This document shows, one piece after another, positions 1 through 7,897 of a stretch of 51,926 nt of DNA. Under the pieces are notes generated by a model that did not search any database, was not told the DNA's origin, and was given only the letters and a program-made list of their open reading frames with translations. A program made the translations under genes and the position numbers. Numbering within the stretch: the first letter of the stretch is position 1; each line of letters begins with the position of its first letter. This DNA comes from JBLHKS01 sp047620505 (lineage in GTDB: Bacteria; Verrucomicrobiota; Verrucomicrobiia; Verrucomicrobiales; DEV007): the NCBI GenBank assembly GCA_047620505.1, contig JBLHKS010000026.1:1-51926 (forward strand), written 5' to 3'.

Positions 1-1692
1 ATCCGTTTCTGGTCGACCGGCCTCAACGGATGTGGACATCCGTTCTCCGTCGTGATTCGCGAGTTGGGAGATCGATTCGAAATTGTCCCAGACGATGAGG
101 AGCGGCTTGTCGAGAGCCAGCAGCTGCTGGGTGAGGGCTTCGCGATGCTCGGGCTTGTTGGCGTCGAATCCATCGCCCATCAGCGGGCGGCCGATCTGGT
201 TGAGGGCCCAGACTCCGGCGCTGGCGGGTTGGACGCCTTCGAAGTTGATCCAGATGGGCGGCTGGTCGAGGCCGCCGGTTTCGTGGAGCCAACGCAGAAA
301 ATGCCGCGCGAGCGTGGTTTTGCCGATCCCGCCGAGACCGTGGATCAGGATCGCGGGTGTCTTTTTGCCGAGCCGGCGTTCGAGGGCGTGGATCGCGGCA
401 TCGCGACCGCGGAAGGTGAAGGTTTCGCGGATCCGGGCTTCCTCGGGCAGCTCGAACGCGCGTTCCGTCTTCGGCGGAGCCGGGTTGGAAACGAAGCCGA
501 GATCGAAGTCGTCGCGCTGCTGATAAACCACGGGCAGGAGCCAATCCTGGAGCTCGGCCTTCGGGTTCCACGCGCTGCGTTGGGGGCGCTCGAACATCTT
601 GAGCCGCCCGGCGCGCGCCGCTTCGAGCAGGTTGCCGCTTTGAAACAGTTCGGCGTAAAAGGCGGGCAGAAACTGATCGGCCCCGGTGACGGTGAGGTTG
701 TGCGACATCGCGAGGACGCCGCGAAACCCGGCTGAAACCAAGGCACCCGCGACCGAGGCAAAGGCGCTACCCTGATGGGCGTGTTCGTCGATCGCGCCGG
801 AGCGGCAGGCGTTGAGCACGACGTAGGGGATGTGGCAGCCCTTGAGCCCGGCCGCGAGGGTTTCGGCGCGGATGTCGTCCGGCTTGCCGTCGAGTTTCTC
901 GAAGAGAAGCCGGCCTTCGTGGCCTTTGAGATAGATCGATGCGTCGCCGCCGTCCGCCCCGGGATTTTCCGGCGCGCCGAGGCCGTAGCCGCCGTGGCCA
1001 TCGAAGTGGAGGATGTGATATTCGTCCGGGTGCTCGCGGAGATGCGCCTTCAGCCCGTCAAACGTCGGGGGCCGGAGGACGTGGACCTCGGCCGGCAGCT
1101 GCTGGTCGCGGATCAGGTCGACGAGCGGGCGCGAGATCGAGCGGTAGTCGACGTCGTTTTCATACGGCCGGGCGGTGACGAGGAGGATGCGGATTGTGTC
1201 CTTCGGCAACGCCGGGAGTTCAGGCGGATCGGGCACGTCCTTGCTGAGCCGGCGCTGGATCCGGGCGCGGTGGCCGAGGAAGCCGAGTTTGGGGAAATGG
1301 AGCGCTTCCCACGGCCAGGCGAGCAGAGCGGGCTCATCGCAGGTGATGGTGAAGTCGAGCACGGCGTCGGCTTCGTGCGGGATCCAGTGGCCGGCATCGA
1401 GGTTGTCGAAGAGGGCTTTGAAGGCGCGGGTTCCCCACCTTTTGAGGGCGCGCTCGAAGCGCTCGGCCTTTTGCGTCCAGGGATCGAAGGGGTGTTTGAG
1501 GAAGGTTTCGAGATACCAGCGCATCTCGGAGGTGAGGGTGGCGTCGCCGGCGTCAGGGATGGGGAAAGTGTGAGGGGACTCGACGGCTGCGGGAGGCGCT
1601 GGCTGACCGGTTTCGCCGTTCGTGATTTGAAACTGCGGAGGCGAGGTGTCGGGGACCTGGCGGAGGAAGAGTTTCGGATAGTTGCCCGGCAT
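1..1692 (-). CDS. CHAT-domain protease fused to NB-ARC/STAND-type NTPase (3' end outside window)
   Basis: The frame reads without a stop from an ATG at 1692 to the window edge, giving 564 codons with the C-terminus missing. A CHAT (caspase-like) peptidase domain spans roughly residues 60-400. Its His lies in HFDGHG (H233) and its Cys in LNACRSG (C296), the usual catalytic dyad. An NTPase starts near residue 425, with a Walker A motif GLGGIGKTTLA (G457-K-T-T) and a Walker B motif LLIVWDNFE (D536). CHAT-NTPase proteins are known regulated proteases of bacterial conflict and programmed-death systems; the missing C-terminus would normally carry sensor repeats such as TPR or WD40. It is transcribed away from the small gene at 1749, with 56 bp between the starts. 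Long open frames on the opposite strand give low-complexity products and are shadows. Family assignment is secure from the motifs; a role in immunity is inference. Confidence 0.9.
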   Translation of the reverse strand, partial: MPGNYPKLFLRQVPDTSPPQFQITNGETGQPAPPAAVESPHTFPIPDAGDATLTSEMRWYLETFLKHPFDPWTQKAERFERALKRWGTRAFKALFDNLDAGHWIPHEADAVLDFTITCDEPALLAWPWEALHFPKLGFLGHRARIQRRLSKDVPDPPELPALPKDTIRILLVTARPYENDVDYRSISRPLVDLIRDQQLPAEVHVLRPPTFDGLKAHLREHPDEYHILHFDGHGGYGLGAPENPGADGGDASIYLKGHEGRLLFEKLDGKPDDIRAETLAAGLKGCHIPYVVLNACRSGAIDEHAHQGSAFASVAGALVSAGFRGVLAMSHNLTVTGADQFLPAFYAELFQSGNLLEAARAGRLKMFERPQRSAWNPKAELQDWLLPVVYQQRDDFDLGFVSNPAPPKTERAFELPEEARIRETFTFRGRDAAIHALERRLGKKTPAILIHGLGGIGKTTLARHFLRWLHETGGLDQPPIWINFEGVQPASAGVWALNQIGRPLMGDGFDANKPEHREALTQQLLALDKPLLIVWDNFESISQLANHDGERMSTSVEAGRPETD

Positions 1693-1713
1693 GTTCGGAT
1701 GTTAGCCGGTGGT

Positions 1714-1742
1714 TTGACAGTCGACAAGCCCGAAGCTAACGA
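1714..1742 (+). promoter_or_regulatory. candidate promoter for the small gene at 1749
   Basis: A perfect -35 hexamer TTGACA (1714-1719) is followed after 17 bp by TAACGA (1737-1742), a weak -10. The predicted start site falls at about 1749, on the ATG itself, which would make the transcript leaderless. It lies in the 56-bp gap between two divergent genes, so it may be one half of a shared control region. The weak -10 keeps confidence low. Confidence 0.3.
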
Positions 1743-1748
1743 AGGCGC

Positions 1749-2099
1749 ATGGCGAGAATCATGTTGGATCCGGATTTGGGCGTTTCGCTGGCGGAGCTTG
1801 CCGAGGCATGGGACGCGGACGAGGAATGCCGGAAGGCGGGCGAGATCGTCCCTGCGCCAGCGGCTTCCGCCGGTTCGGACCGGACCAAGTCGTTCGACCT
1901 CGATCTGGCGAGCGTGGCGGTCGGCGCGCTGATTGGCGGCGGGGCGAAGCTTTCGTTCGACCTGATCAAAACGTTGATCGAACGCGCGTTGAAGCGGGCC
2001 GACGAGACGGCGGCGCGCAAACGGGAGCGGGAAACCGAAGTGGTTCAGGAAACTGATCTGGAAACCGGCCTGCCACTGTTCAAGGTTCGGTCGAAATGA
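1749..2099 (+). CDS. small glycine-rich-helix protein, possible partner of the CHAT-NTPase
   Basis: This 116-residue protein has an acidic N-terminus, then a hydrophobic glycine-rich segment (about residues 57-75, containing VGALIGGGAKL), a basic/acidic helix rich in Arg, Lys and Glu, and a short basic tail. No family is recognised with certainty. The layout (short soluble part, glycine-rich helix, charged helix, short strand) resembles small constant components described next to CHAT/NTPase conflict systems, but homology is not shown. It is divergent from the CHAT gene by 56 bp and overlaps the next gene by four bases (ATGA, 2096-2099), so it is probably translated together with the FAD oxidoreductase. 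That second association weakens the conflict-system reading. Confidence 0.6.
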   Translation: MARIMLDPDLGVSLAELAEAWDADEECRKAGEIVPAPAASAGSDRTKSFDLDLASVAVGALIGGGAKLSFDLIKTLIERALKRADETAARKRERETEVVQETDLETGLPLFKVRSK

Positions 2100-4705
2100 A
2101 ATTTCTGCGAATCACTCTGTTTGCGTTGGCGCTCCAAACCGCTGCGGCGAGGGGCGAAGAAATCGAAACCGATCTCCTCATCGCTGGCGCGACCGAATCC
2201 GGCTGGGCGGCGGGGATTCAGGCAGCTCGGCTGGGCGTTGAATCGATCGTGATCGTTCACGATGGCGAGTGGTTCGGCGGACAGTTCACGGAGCAGGCGC
2301 TGGCTTGTGTCGATGAGAACAAGGGGATGGACGAGGTCGGTTGGGGCGTGGACTGGCATCCGATGAAGCGGGCGTTTCATCGCTCGGGGTTGTTCAAGGA
2401 GTTGATGGATCGGATCGAGAAGTTCAACACGGAGACGTACGGATCGCCGATGCCGGGCAAGCCTTTCCACGGGCCCTCGACGTTTCGGCCGGCGGAAGCG
2501 GAGGCGATTTTCCGCGAGATGATCCAGCCCTACATCGATTCCGGGCAGATCCGGGTGATCTGGAATCGTTACCCGGTAAGCGCAGAAGTCCGCGATTCGC
2601 GATTGCGGGCGGTGTCGTTCGCGCCGGTCGACGGCGGCGAGGCGGATGTGCATGTCAGGGCTCGGCTTATGATCGACGCTACCGATTGGGGCGAGGTGAT
2701 CCAGGTATCGGGCGCGGCTTACGAATGCGGGCCGGATCCGAAATCGCGTTACGGCGAGCCGAGCGCGCCGGAGGAGGGGACTTTTCCGAAGAACGAGATG
2801 AACCCGATCACTTGGGCGATGATCGTGGCGGAGTCTGATGGCGGATCTCCGATTCCTAAGCCGGAGCGGTTTGACGATCGCAATTTTCCGCGCGCGACGT
2901 TTTTCAGCCTCGAAGCGTTTCGCGATTTGAAGTGGAAGAACCCGAATCCGGGCTTAGGCGCGATCGCTCACTGGCCAGCAGCTGCTGAGGCGTCGAAACG
3001 CCAGCTTAGCGTGTATTCGGTTAGGCGAATCGTGGACGGCTACTCAAGCAAAGACGGCAAGACTTCGATCCTCTTGAATTATATGAATGGTCAGGATTAT
3101 CCGCTCGAGCTGTTGCCGCTGCACGTGGTCGAGGCGCTTGAAGCGAACGAGCCGGGCGCGGGCGAGAAGAACATCGTCGAGATGACTCGCGAGCAGCGGC
3201 AGATCGTTTTCGATGACGCCAAGCGGCACTCGAAATGCGTGCTCTATCATTTGCAGAATTTTGTGCACGAAGCAGCGCCGGATAAAGCGAACAGCTTTCG
3301 CAATTTCCACCTCAGCAAGGAATTCGGCACGTCCGACGATCTCCCTCCGAAGCCGTACATCCGTGAGGGTTTGCGCTTGAAGGCGATGTACATGATGCGC
3401 GAGCAGGACGGCCGGAATCGCGACGCGGAAACGAAGAACGGTGCGAAGCCGCGGTTTTCAGAAGTGAATTATCCGGACGGATTGTTCGCCTGGCAGTTTC
3501 ACTACGACTTTCATCGGACTGGCCGGACCTTCCTTGCCGATGAAGGCGCTGACGGGCCGTGGATCGACTATCACAAGCCGAATCGACACACTAAATTCCT
3601 CAGCGATCGCTGCGTGTTTCCGTTGCGAAGCTTGATTCCGGAAGAGATGGACGGTTTGTTAGGCGCGCAGGGCAACGTCGGATTCAGCAGCATCGTCAGC
3701 GCGGCGATTCGACTGCACGATCAGCGGATTCACATCGGCCAAGCTGCGGGCGCGGCGGCTGCGGTTAGTTTGCGCGAAAGCGTTGATCCGCGCGAAATCG
3801 TTTACAATCGCAGCAAACTGGAAGCCGTCCGCCATGCGCTCTGCGGCGAGGTCGAGGGTGCTGTTCCGTTGCTGCTCTGGGGTTTTCGCGATCTGCCAGC
3901 GGATCATCCGAATTTCGTCGCGATCAACCGAGTTGCGGCGATCGGCGAGCTGCCGATTGAAGGCTTGGACGTCGATTTCAAGCCTGACGAGCCAGCTACG
4001 CACGAATGGACTTTGGAAATTCTGACTCGTGCCCGTGCTTTCGGACATCCGTTTGGAGCTGACTTGGGAACTCGCGGCGAGTTCTGCCAGAAATGGTGGG
4101 AATTCGGGCATGCGGATTGGCCAAGGCTTGACTTTACAGAGAGAGATTCTGAAGACACTGACAAAGATGGAATTCTGGATCGCGACGATGCGCTCCTCTT
4201 CACGCCTAACGAGCCGATCGTTTTCGAAATCTACAAACCGATGCTGACGCCGGAAACCGACGGTGTTCCAGAAAAAGACGACAGCGCGCGATTTTTCAAC
4301 TTCAGCAGTCCGAAGGAAGGTCGGCTTTTCGACAAGGAACTCGGTTATGGCTGGAGCCGCGATCTCAGCGCGAATCACCGCAAGCGCAACGCGCTCGACG
4401 GGCCGCGAGATAGCTTCATTTTCACGCGAGAACGCGACGTCTGGGAGCTCGAAGTCGAGAATGGTCGTTACCGCGTGACGCTCTGCGTTGGCGATTCCGG
4501 CCATGAGCAGCTGCTGCAGCGAGCAGCGATCGAAGGGATGACGGTTTTCGATGAAATCACGACCGCGAGCGGTGCGTTTGCTGAGCAGACTGTCGAGGTT
4601 GAAATTGCGGACGGTCGCCTGACTCTGGAGATCGGTTCCGGTAAGCCGAATTCCAACACCTGCGTAAACTGGCTCAGTGTCGCGCCGGCTTCGACCGCTC
4701 ATTGA
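2096..4705 (+). CDS. secreted FAD-dependent oxidoreductase with C-terminal accessory domain
   Basis: The protein has 869 residues. An N-terminal signal peptide (about 1-21) is followed directly by an FAD-binding Rossmann segment, ETDLLIAGATESGWAAGIQAARLG, in which the usual GxGxxG is altered to GATESG. This matches the FAD_oxidored (PF12831) type of large secreted oxidoreductases, which are common in Verrucomicrobiota and Planctomycetota and have unknown substrates. Near residue 680 there is a calcium-loop-like stretch DTDKDGILDRDD. The last roughly 150 residues form a beta-rich domain (ELEVENGRYRVTLCVGD ... NWLSVAP) like the carbohydrate-binding modules at the ends of secreted enzymes. It is coupled to the upstream gene through an ATGA overlap and followed by a terminator at 4849. 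The natural substrate cannot be told from the sequence. Confidence 0.85.
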   Translation: MKFLRITLFALALQTAAARGEEIETDLLIAGATESGWAAGIQAARLGVESIVIVHDGEWFGGQFTEQALACVDENKGMDEVGWGVDWHPMKRAFHRSGLFKELMDRIEKFNTETYGSPMPGKPFHGPSTFRPAEAEAIFREMIQPYIDSGQIRVIWNRYPVSAEVRDSRLRAVSFAPVDGGEADVHVRARLMIDATDWGEVIQVSGAAYECGPDPKSRYGEPSAPEEGTFPKNEMNPITWAMIVAESDGGSPIPKPERFDDRNFPRATFFSLEAFRDLKWKNPNPGLGAIAHWPAAAEASKRQLSVYSVRRIVDGYSSKDGKTSILLNYMNGQDYPLELLPLHVVEALEANEPGAGEKNIVEMTREQRQIVFDDAKRHSKCVLYHLQNFVHEAAPDKANSFRNFHLSKEFGTSDDLPPKPYIREGLRLKAMYMMREQDGRNRDAETKNGAKPRFSEVNYPDGLFAWQFHYDFHRTGRTFLADEGADGPWIDYHKPNRHTKFLSDRCVFPLRSLIPEEMDGLLGAQGNVGFSSIVSAAIRLHDQRIHIGQAAGAAAAVSLRESVDPREIVYNRSKLEAVRHALCGEVEGAVPLLLWGFRDLPADHPNFVAINRVAAIGELPIEGLDVDFKPDEPATHEWTLEILTRARAFGHPFGADLGTRGEFCQKWWEFGHADWPRLDFTERDSEDTDKDGILDRDDALLFTPNEPIVFEIYKPMLTPETDGVPEKDDSARFFNFSSPKEGRLFDKELGYGWSRDLSANHRKRNALDGPRDSFIFTRERDVWELEVENGRYRVTLCVGDSGHEQLLQRAAIEGMTVFDEITTASGAFAEQTVEVEIADGRLTLEIGSGKPNSNTCVNWLSVAPASTAH

Positions 4706-4848
4706 CTTGCTGGGAAATTCAGTTTATCACTTGCCGCCGATGTTCAAACTGCGCTCCAAATCCCTAATTACCCAAGTCGCTGGAATGACCTCTCCAGCTG
4801 ACGGCGCGGGCTTCTGAACGATTCGACGATCAAACGTATCAATTCGAC

Positions 4849-4880
4849 AAAGCCCGCTGGATTCCTCCGCGGGCTTTTTT
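4849..4880 (+). terminator. rho-independent terminator after the FAD oxidoreductase
   Basis: A nine-base stem AAAGCCCGC (4849-4857) pairs with GCGGGCTTT (4869-4877) across an 11-base loop and runs into six T's, with more T's just after. It lies 144 bases beyond the stop codon of the oxidoreductase and ahead of the MATE gene, separating the two transcription units. Nothing else was recognised in 4706-4937. Confidence 0.85.
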
Positions 4881-4937
4881 GTTTTCCAGCCACGGTGAAT
4901 CCAGGGGCGCTCATTTCAGCCTCCACCGAGTTTTCTG

Positions 4938-6293
4938 ATGCCACTTTCTTCCAGCTTCATTCGCGAAAGCCGAGCAACGTTCGTCCTCGCACTGCCGTTG
5001 ATCGCCGGTCAGCTAAGCCAGATGCTGATCGCACTGGCGGACACCGTCATGATTGGTCGTGTCGGCGTTGTTCCGCTTGCCGCTGCGGCGCTCTCGAATA
5101 ACATCCTTCACCTTCCTTTTATGTTCGGAATTGGAATGGCTATCGCCGTTTCCGTCCGAACATCTCAGGCTCGGGGCGCCGACGATCCGGCTGGAGCACG
5201 AGGAGCGCTGCGGCACGGTCTTTACCTCGCTCTCGCGATTGGCCTGCTTACGGCATTGGGGGCTTTTTTCGTTCCCGTCCTTTTTCCGTTCTTGAGGCAG
5301 GACGCCGATGTGATCGCGTCTATGCCGGCCTATTTTCAGCTCGTCGCGATTTCGATGATTCCCGGAATTGCAGCGTTGGCGGTCAAATCTCACGTCGATG
5401 GAATGAACCGCCCCTGGCCAGCTCTCTGGATTTTTCTTGGCGGCGTTCTGCTTAACATTTTCCTGAACTGGATTCTGATCTACGGAAACCTCGGTGCGCC
5501 TCGAATGGAGCTGGAGGGAGCCGGTCTGGCCACGTTGATCGCGAGGCTGATGACCTTCGTTTGCTTGATCATCTGGGTGCGAACCGATCGGAAAATCAAG
5601 GACTGGGTTCCTCGACGGTTTCTCCGGATGCCTGATTGGAAAGCGATGCAGAATCTGCTCAGAATCGGGTTTCCGGCCAGCCTGCAGCTGCTGGCGGAAG
5701 TGGGCGCGTTTGTTGCGGCGGCGATTATCATCGGGACGCTCGGTTCGAGCTCGATGGCCTCGCATCAGGTCGCGATCACCTGCGCGGCGACCGTTTATAT
5801 GGTTCCGTTAGGGCTTTCGATGGCACTGACCGTTCGCATCGGTGAGGCCTGGGGCGCGGACGAGTTCAGCCGACTCCGAACCATCGTCGTGAGCGGCGGA
5901 GTCCTCGCGGCGGCCTTCACTATTTTCAGTGCTCAGCCGTTTATCTGGATGAATCACAGCATCTCGGGATTCTTCCTCGTCGATCTCGAAGCAGCTGCGC
6001 TCGCCGCGTCACTCCTGCTCATTTCGGCGGCGTTTCAGTTCTCCGATGCGATGCAGATCGTCGCCACGGCGAGCTTAAGAGGAATGAACGATGTTCGAAC
6101 TCCTGCAATGGTTGCCGTGTTCGCGTACTGGGGGATTTCGCTTCCACTCGGCTCGATTCTGGCCTTCCCGTTAGGACTCGGAGTGGCCGGGATGTGGTGG
6201 GGGCTGACCGCTGGCCTCACCGTGACCGCACTTTGGCTTAGCGCGAGAATCTGGCAGAAAACCAAGCAGTTTTCGGCTAACGGTGAACCATGA
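4938..6293 (+). CDS. MATE-family multidrug/cation efflux transporter
   Basis: This 451-residue protein has about twelve hydrophobic segments, the normal size and topology for the family. The first helices (PLIAGQLSQMLIALADTVMIGRVG) match the opening of NorM-like MATE proteins, and the internal repeat begins near residue 240 (IGFPASLQLLAEVGAF). Such proteins sit in the inner membrane and export drugs or cationic metabolites in exchange for sodium or protons; the actual substrate is unknown. The start follows the terminator at 4849-4880 by 57 bases. The stop codon overlaps the start of the next gene (ATGA, 6290-6293), so the pair is co-translated. Confidence 0.92.
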   Translation: MPLSSSFIRESRATFVLALPLIAGQLSQMLIALADTVMIGRVGVVPLAAAALSNNILHLPFMFGIGMAIAVSVRTSQARGADDPAGARGALRHGLYLALAIGLLTALGAFFVPVLFPFLRQDADVIASMPAYFQLVAISMIPGIAALAVKSHVDGMNRPWPALWIFLGGVLLNIFLNWILIYGNLGAPRMELEGAGLATLIARLMTFVCLIIWVRTDRKIKDWVPRRFLRMPDWKAMQNLLRIGFPASLQLLAEVGAFVAAAIIIGTLGSSSMASHQVAITCAATVYMVPLGLSMALTVRIGEAWGADEFSRLRTIVVSGGVLAAAFTIFSAQPFIWMNHSISGFFLVDLEAAALAASLLLISAAFQFSDAMQIVATASLRGMNDVRTPAMVAVFAYWGISLPLGSILAFPLGLGVAGMWWGLTAGLTVTALWLSARIWQKTKQFSANGEP

Positions 6294-6760
6294 TGGAAGA
6301 GCTTTTCAATCAACCGGTCCGCGAAGGTGCTGTCGAAATGATCGGAGTTCGCTCGAAGCGGCTCGCGCCTCTAACCGCAGTCGAAACCGTTCAGGCAACA
6401 TCAGCCGAAGGCCTGGTAGGCGATCATTTTTCTGGAAAATCAAGCACGAGACAGGTCACGCTGATTCAATTCGAGCACATCGCTGCTATCGCGTCGTTCC
6501 TTGGTCTGGAGAAACTGGATCCGCTCGCGTTACGCCGAAATCTGGTGATTTCCGGGATCAACCTTCTTGGACTGAAGGACAAGCAATTTGCGATTGGCGA
6601 GGTCCTCCTCGAGCACACTGGCCCGTGTCATCCGTGCTCGCGGATGGAGAAACTTTTCGGGCCGGGCGGTTTCCAAGCGACTCGCGGGCACGGTGGAATC
6701 ACGGCCCGCGTTGTCGATGGTGGCTGGATTCGGCGCGGAGACGCCGTGCGGCTTACTTGA
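6290..6760 (+). CDS. MOSC domain-containing protein
   Basis: At 156 residues it is a stand-alone MOSC domain. The conserved region GPCHPCSRME (around residues 112-121) contains the cysteine typical of the MOSC fold of molybdenum-cofactor sulfurase C-terminal and YiiM-like proteins. The segment LDPLALRRNLVISGINL is also characteristic. Stand-alone MOSC proteins handle sulfur carried on molybdenum cofactor, or reduce N-hydroxylated compounds in the YiiM/YcbX type; which applies here is not known. The start is fixed by the four-base overlap with the MATE gene. The 3' end overlaps the convergent cytochrome gene by eight bases. Confidence 0.88.
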   Translation: MMEELFNQPVREGAVEMIGVRSKRLAPLTAVETVQATSAEGLVGDHFSGKSSTRQVTLIQFEHIAAIASFLGLEKLDPLALRRNLVISGINLLGLKDKQFAIGEVLLEHTGPCHPCSRMEKLFGPGGFQATRGHGGITARVVDGGWIRRGDAVRLT

Positions 6761-7697
6761 AGTTGACCTTGGCGTCCGGCAGCAGCTGCTGGAGTTTCTT
6801 GGCACCCTTTTCGGTCACCTTGCTCTGCCAGAGGTAGACATTTTTCAGCCCCTTGAGCTTTCCAAGAGCGTCGACGGCTTTGTCCGAAACCTGAGTATCA
6901 TAAAGATTGAGATACATCAGATTTTTGAGCCCCGAGAGATGCGCCAGGCCAGCATCGGTGATTTGCGTGCTGTGCAAATCGAGCCGTGTCAGGCGAGGCA
7001 GTTCACTCAGAGGCGCAAGCCCGGCGTCCGTGATTTGAGTCCGTGAAAGGTCGAGCTGAGCGATGTTTCCGCCGATTGCTGCGATCGTGGCGATGTTCTC
7101 ATCTTTCGTGTTATCGCGTTCGACGAGGTAGTCGACTCGCACGAGCGGATTGCCGATCGCCAGCGGCGTGACGCGCCCGCCTTTGTCGGTCACTTTTTTG
7201 AGATCTGCTTCTGCGGCTGCCTTGAGCCCATCCGCCAGTTTTTCGTAGTGAAGCTGAGTGGCGGAAACGTAAATCTCAGGCTTGGTCTCCTCTGGCTTAC
7301 CTTCGAGGTTGCCTTCCCAATCACCGAATTTCGCGCCTTCTTTGATCCAGAGCGCGACGAGCTCGACCTCCTTTTTCGTCCAGACATCGCCCTTCGGCGG
7401 CATGAAATCGTCATCATCTTCCGGCAGAGTCACTCGGACGTGAAGCTCGCTTTCTTCCGGTTTGCCCGGCTCCACGACTTTGCCATTTTCGCCGCCTGCG
7501 ATAATCGCCCAAGCCGCGTCGAACCTCAGCCCGGCTTTTGGCTTTTTGATTTTACCTTCTTCTTCGTAGGGAGCTTTGTGGCAGCCGTTGCAGCTCTTTT
7601 CGAGCAATGGCAGGACCTCCTTTTCGAAATTGACTTCGGCCTGTGCGGAGACAAGTCCAGCGAGGCTGAGGAGGGGAAGAAGATGGGCAATTTTCAT
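6753..7697 (-). CDS. secreted planctomycete-type cytochrome c with leucine-rich repeats
   Basis: This 314-residue protein has a signal peptide (MKIAHLLPLLSLAGLVSAQA). It then has a single-haem cytochrome domain with a CNGCH haem site near residue 36 and a distal MPPKGDVWT segment that supplies the axial Met. The C-terminal third is made of leucine-rich repeats of the planctomycete type (LDLSRTQITDAGLAPLSELPRL and three more copies). This domain pair is known from Planctomycetota and Verrucomicrobiota; a role in periplasmic or surface electron transfer or polymer binding is inferred. The gene is convergent with the MOSC gene and divergent from the VWA lipoprotein gene. A degenerate copy of the near-palindromic element seen at 7837 and 7882 lies at 7708-7723, just upstream of its start. 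Confidence 0.9.
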   Translation of the reverse strand: MKIAHLLPLLSLAGLVSAQAEVNFEKEVLPLLEKSCNGCHKAPYEEEGKIKKPKAGLRFDAAWAIIAGGENGKVVEPGKPEESELHVRVTLPEDDDDFMPPKGDVWTKKEVELVALWIKEGAKFGDWEGNLEGKPEETKPEIYVSATQLHYEKLADGLKAAAEADLKKVTDKGGRVTPLAIGNPLVRVDYLVERDNTKDENIATIAAIGGNIAQLDLSRTQITDAGLAPLSELPRLTRLDLHSTQITDAGLAHLSGLKNLMYLNLYDTQVSDKAVDALGKLKGLKNVYLWQSKVTEKGAKKLQQLLPDAKVNFK

Positions 7698-7799
7698 TGG
7701 TAACGAGCGCTGAATTTAGAACGCAAACCGTGCCGCGCAAGTTCAACGGCGGCTGCATCGGTTTTCACGAGGCTATCGGCCTGGATCTTGCAAATGGCG

Positions 7800-7813
7800 C
7801 CAGCAGCTGCTGG
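7800..7813. repeat. intergenic copy of the dispersed palindrome (14 bp)
   Basis: CCAGCAGCTGCTGG, a perfect 14-bp palindrome, lies in the non-coding gap between two divergent genes (7698-7896). Because no protein is encoded here, this copy cannot be explained by amino-acid or codon preference. Confidence 0.85.
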
Positions 7814-7836
7814 ATCTATCGGGGATTCGAGAGAGA

Positions 7837-7897
7837 TGCTAAATTTTCAGCACAAAACTCTTGCCTCGACCCCGTAGGCGGTGCTAAAAATTCAGCA
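7837..7897 (+). promoter_or_regulatory. candidate operator: two 16-bp near-palindromes upstream of the VWA lipoprotein
   Basis: TGCTAAATTTTCAGCA (7837-7852) and TGCTAAAAATTCAGCA (7882-7897) differ at only two positions, have inverted ends (TGCT/AGCA), and their centres are 45 bp apart. The second touches the ATG of the lipoprotein gene at 7897. A weaker relative in the opposite orientation lies at 7708-7723 beside the start of the divergent cytochrome gene. The arrangement fits a repressor or activator site serving both genes; the protein that binds is unknown. Confidence 0.45.

Noticed and set aside
52..1932. Long open frames on the + strand across the CHAT gene
   Set aside because: Their products are low-complexity Gly/Arg/Val/Glu text without motifs, while the opposite strand gives intact CHAT and P-loop motifs.
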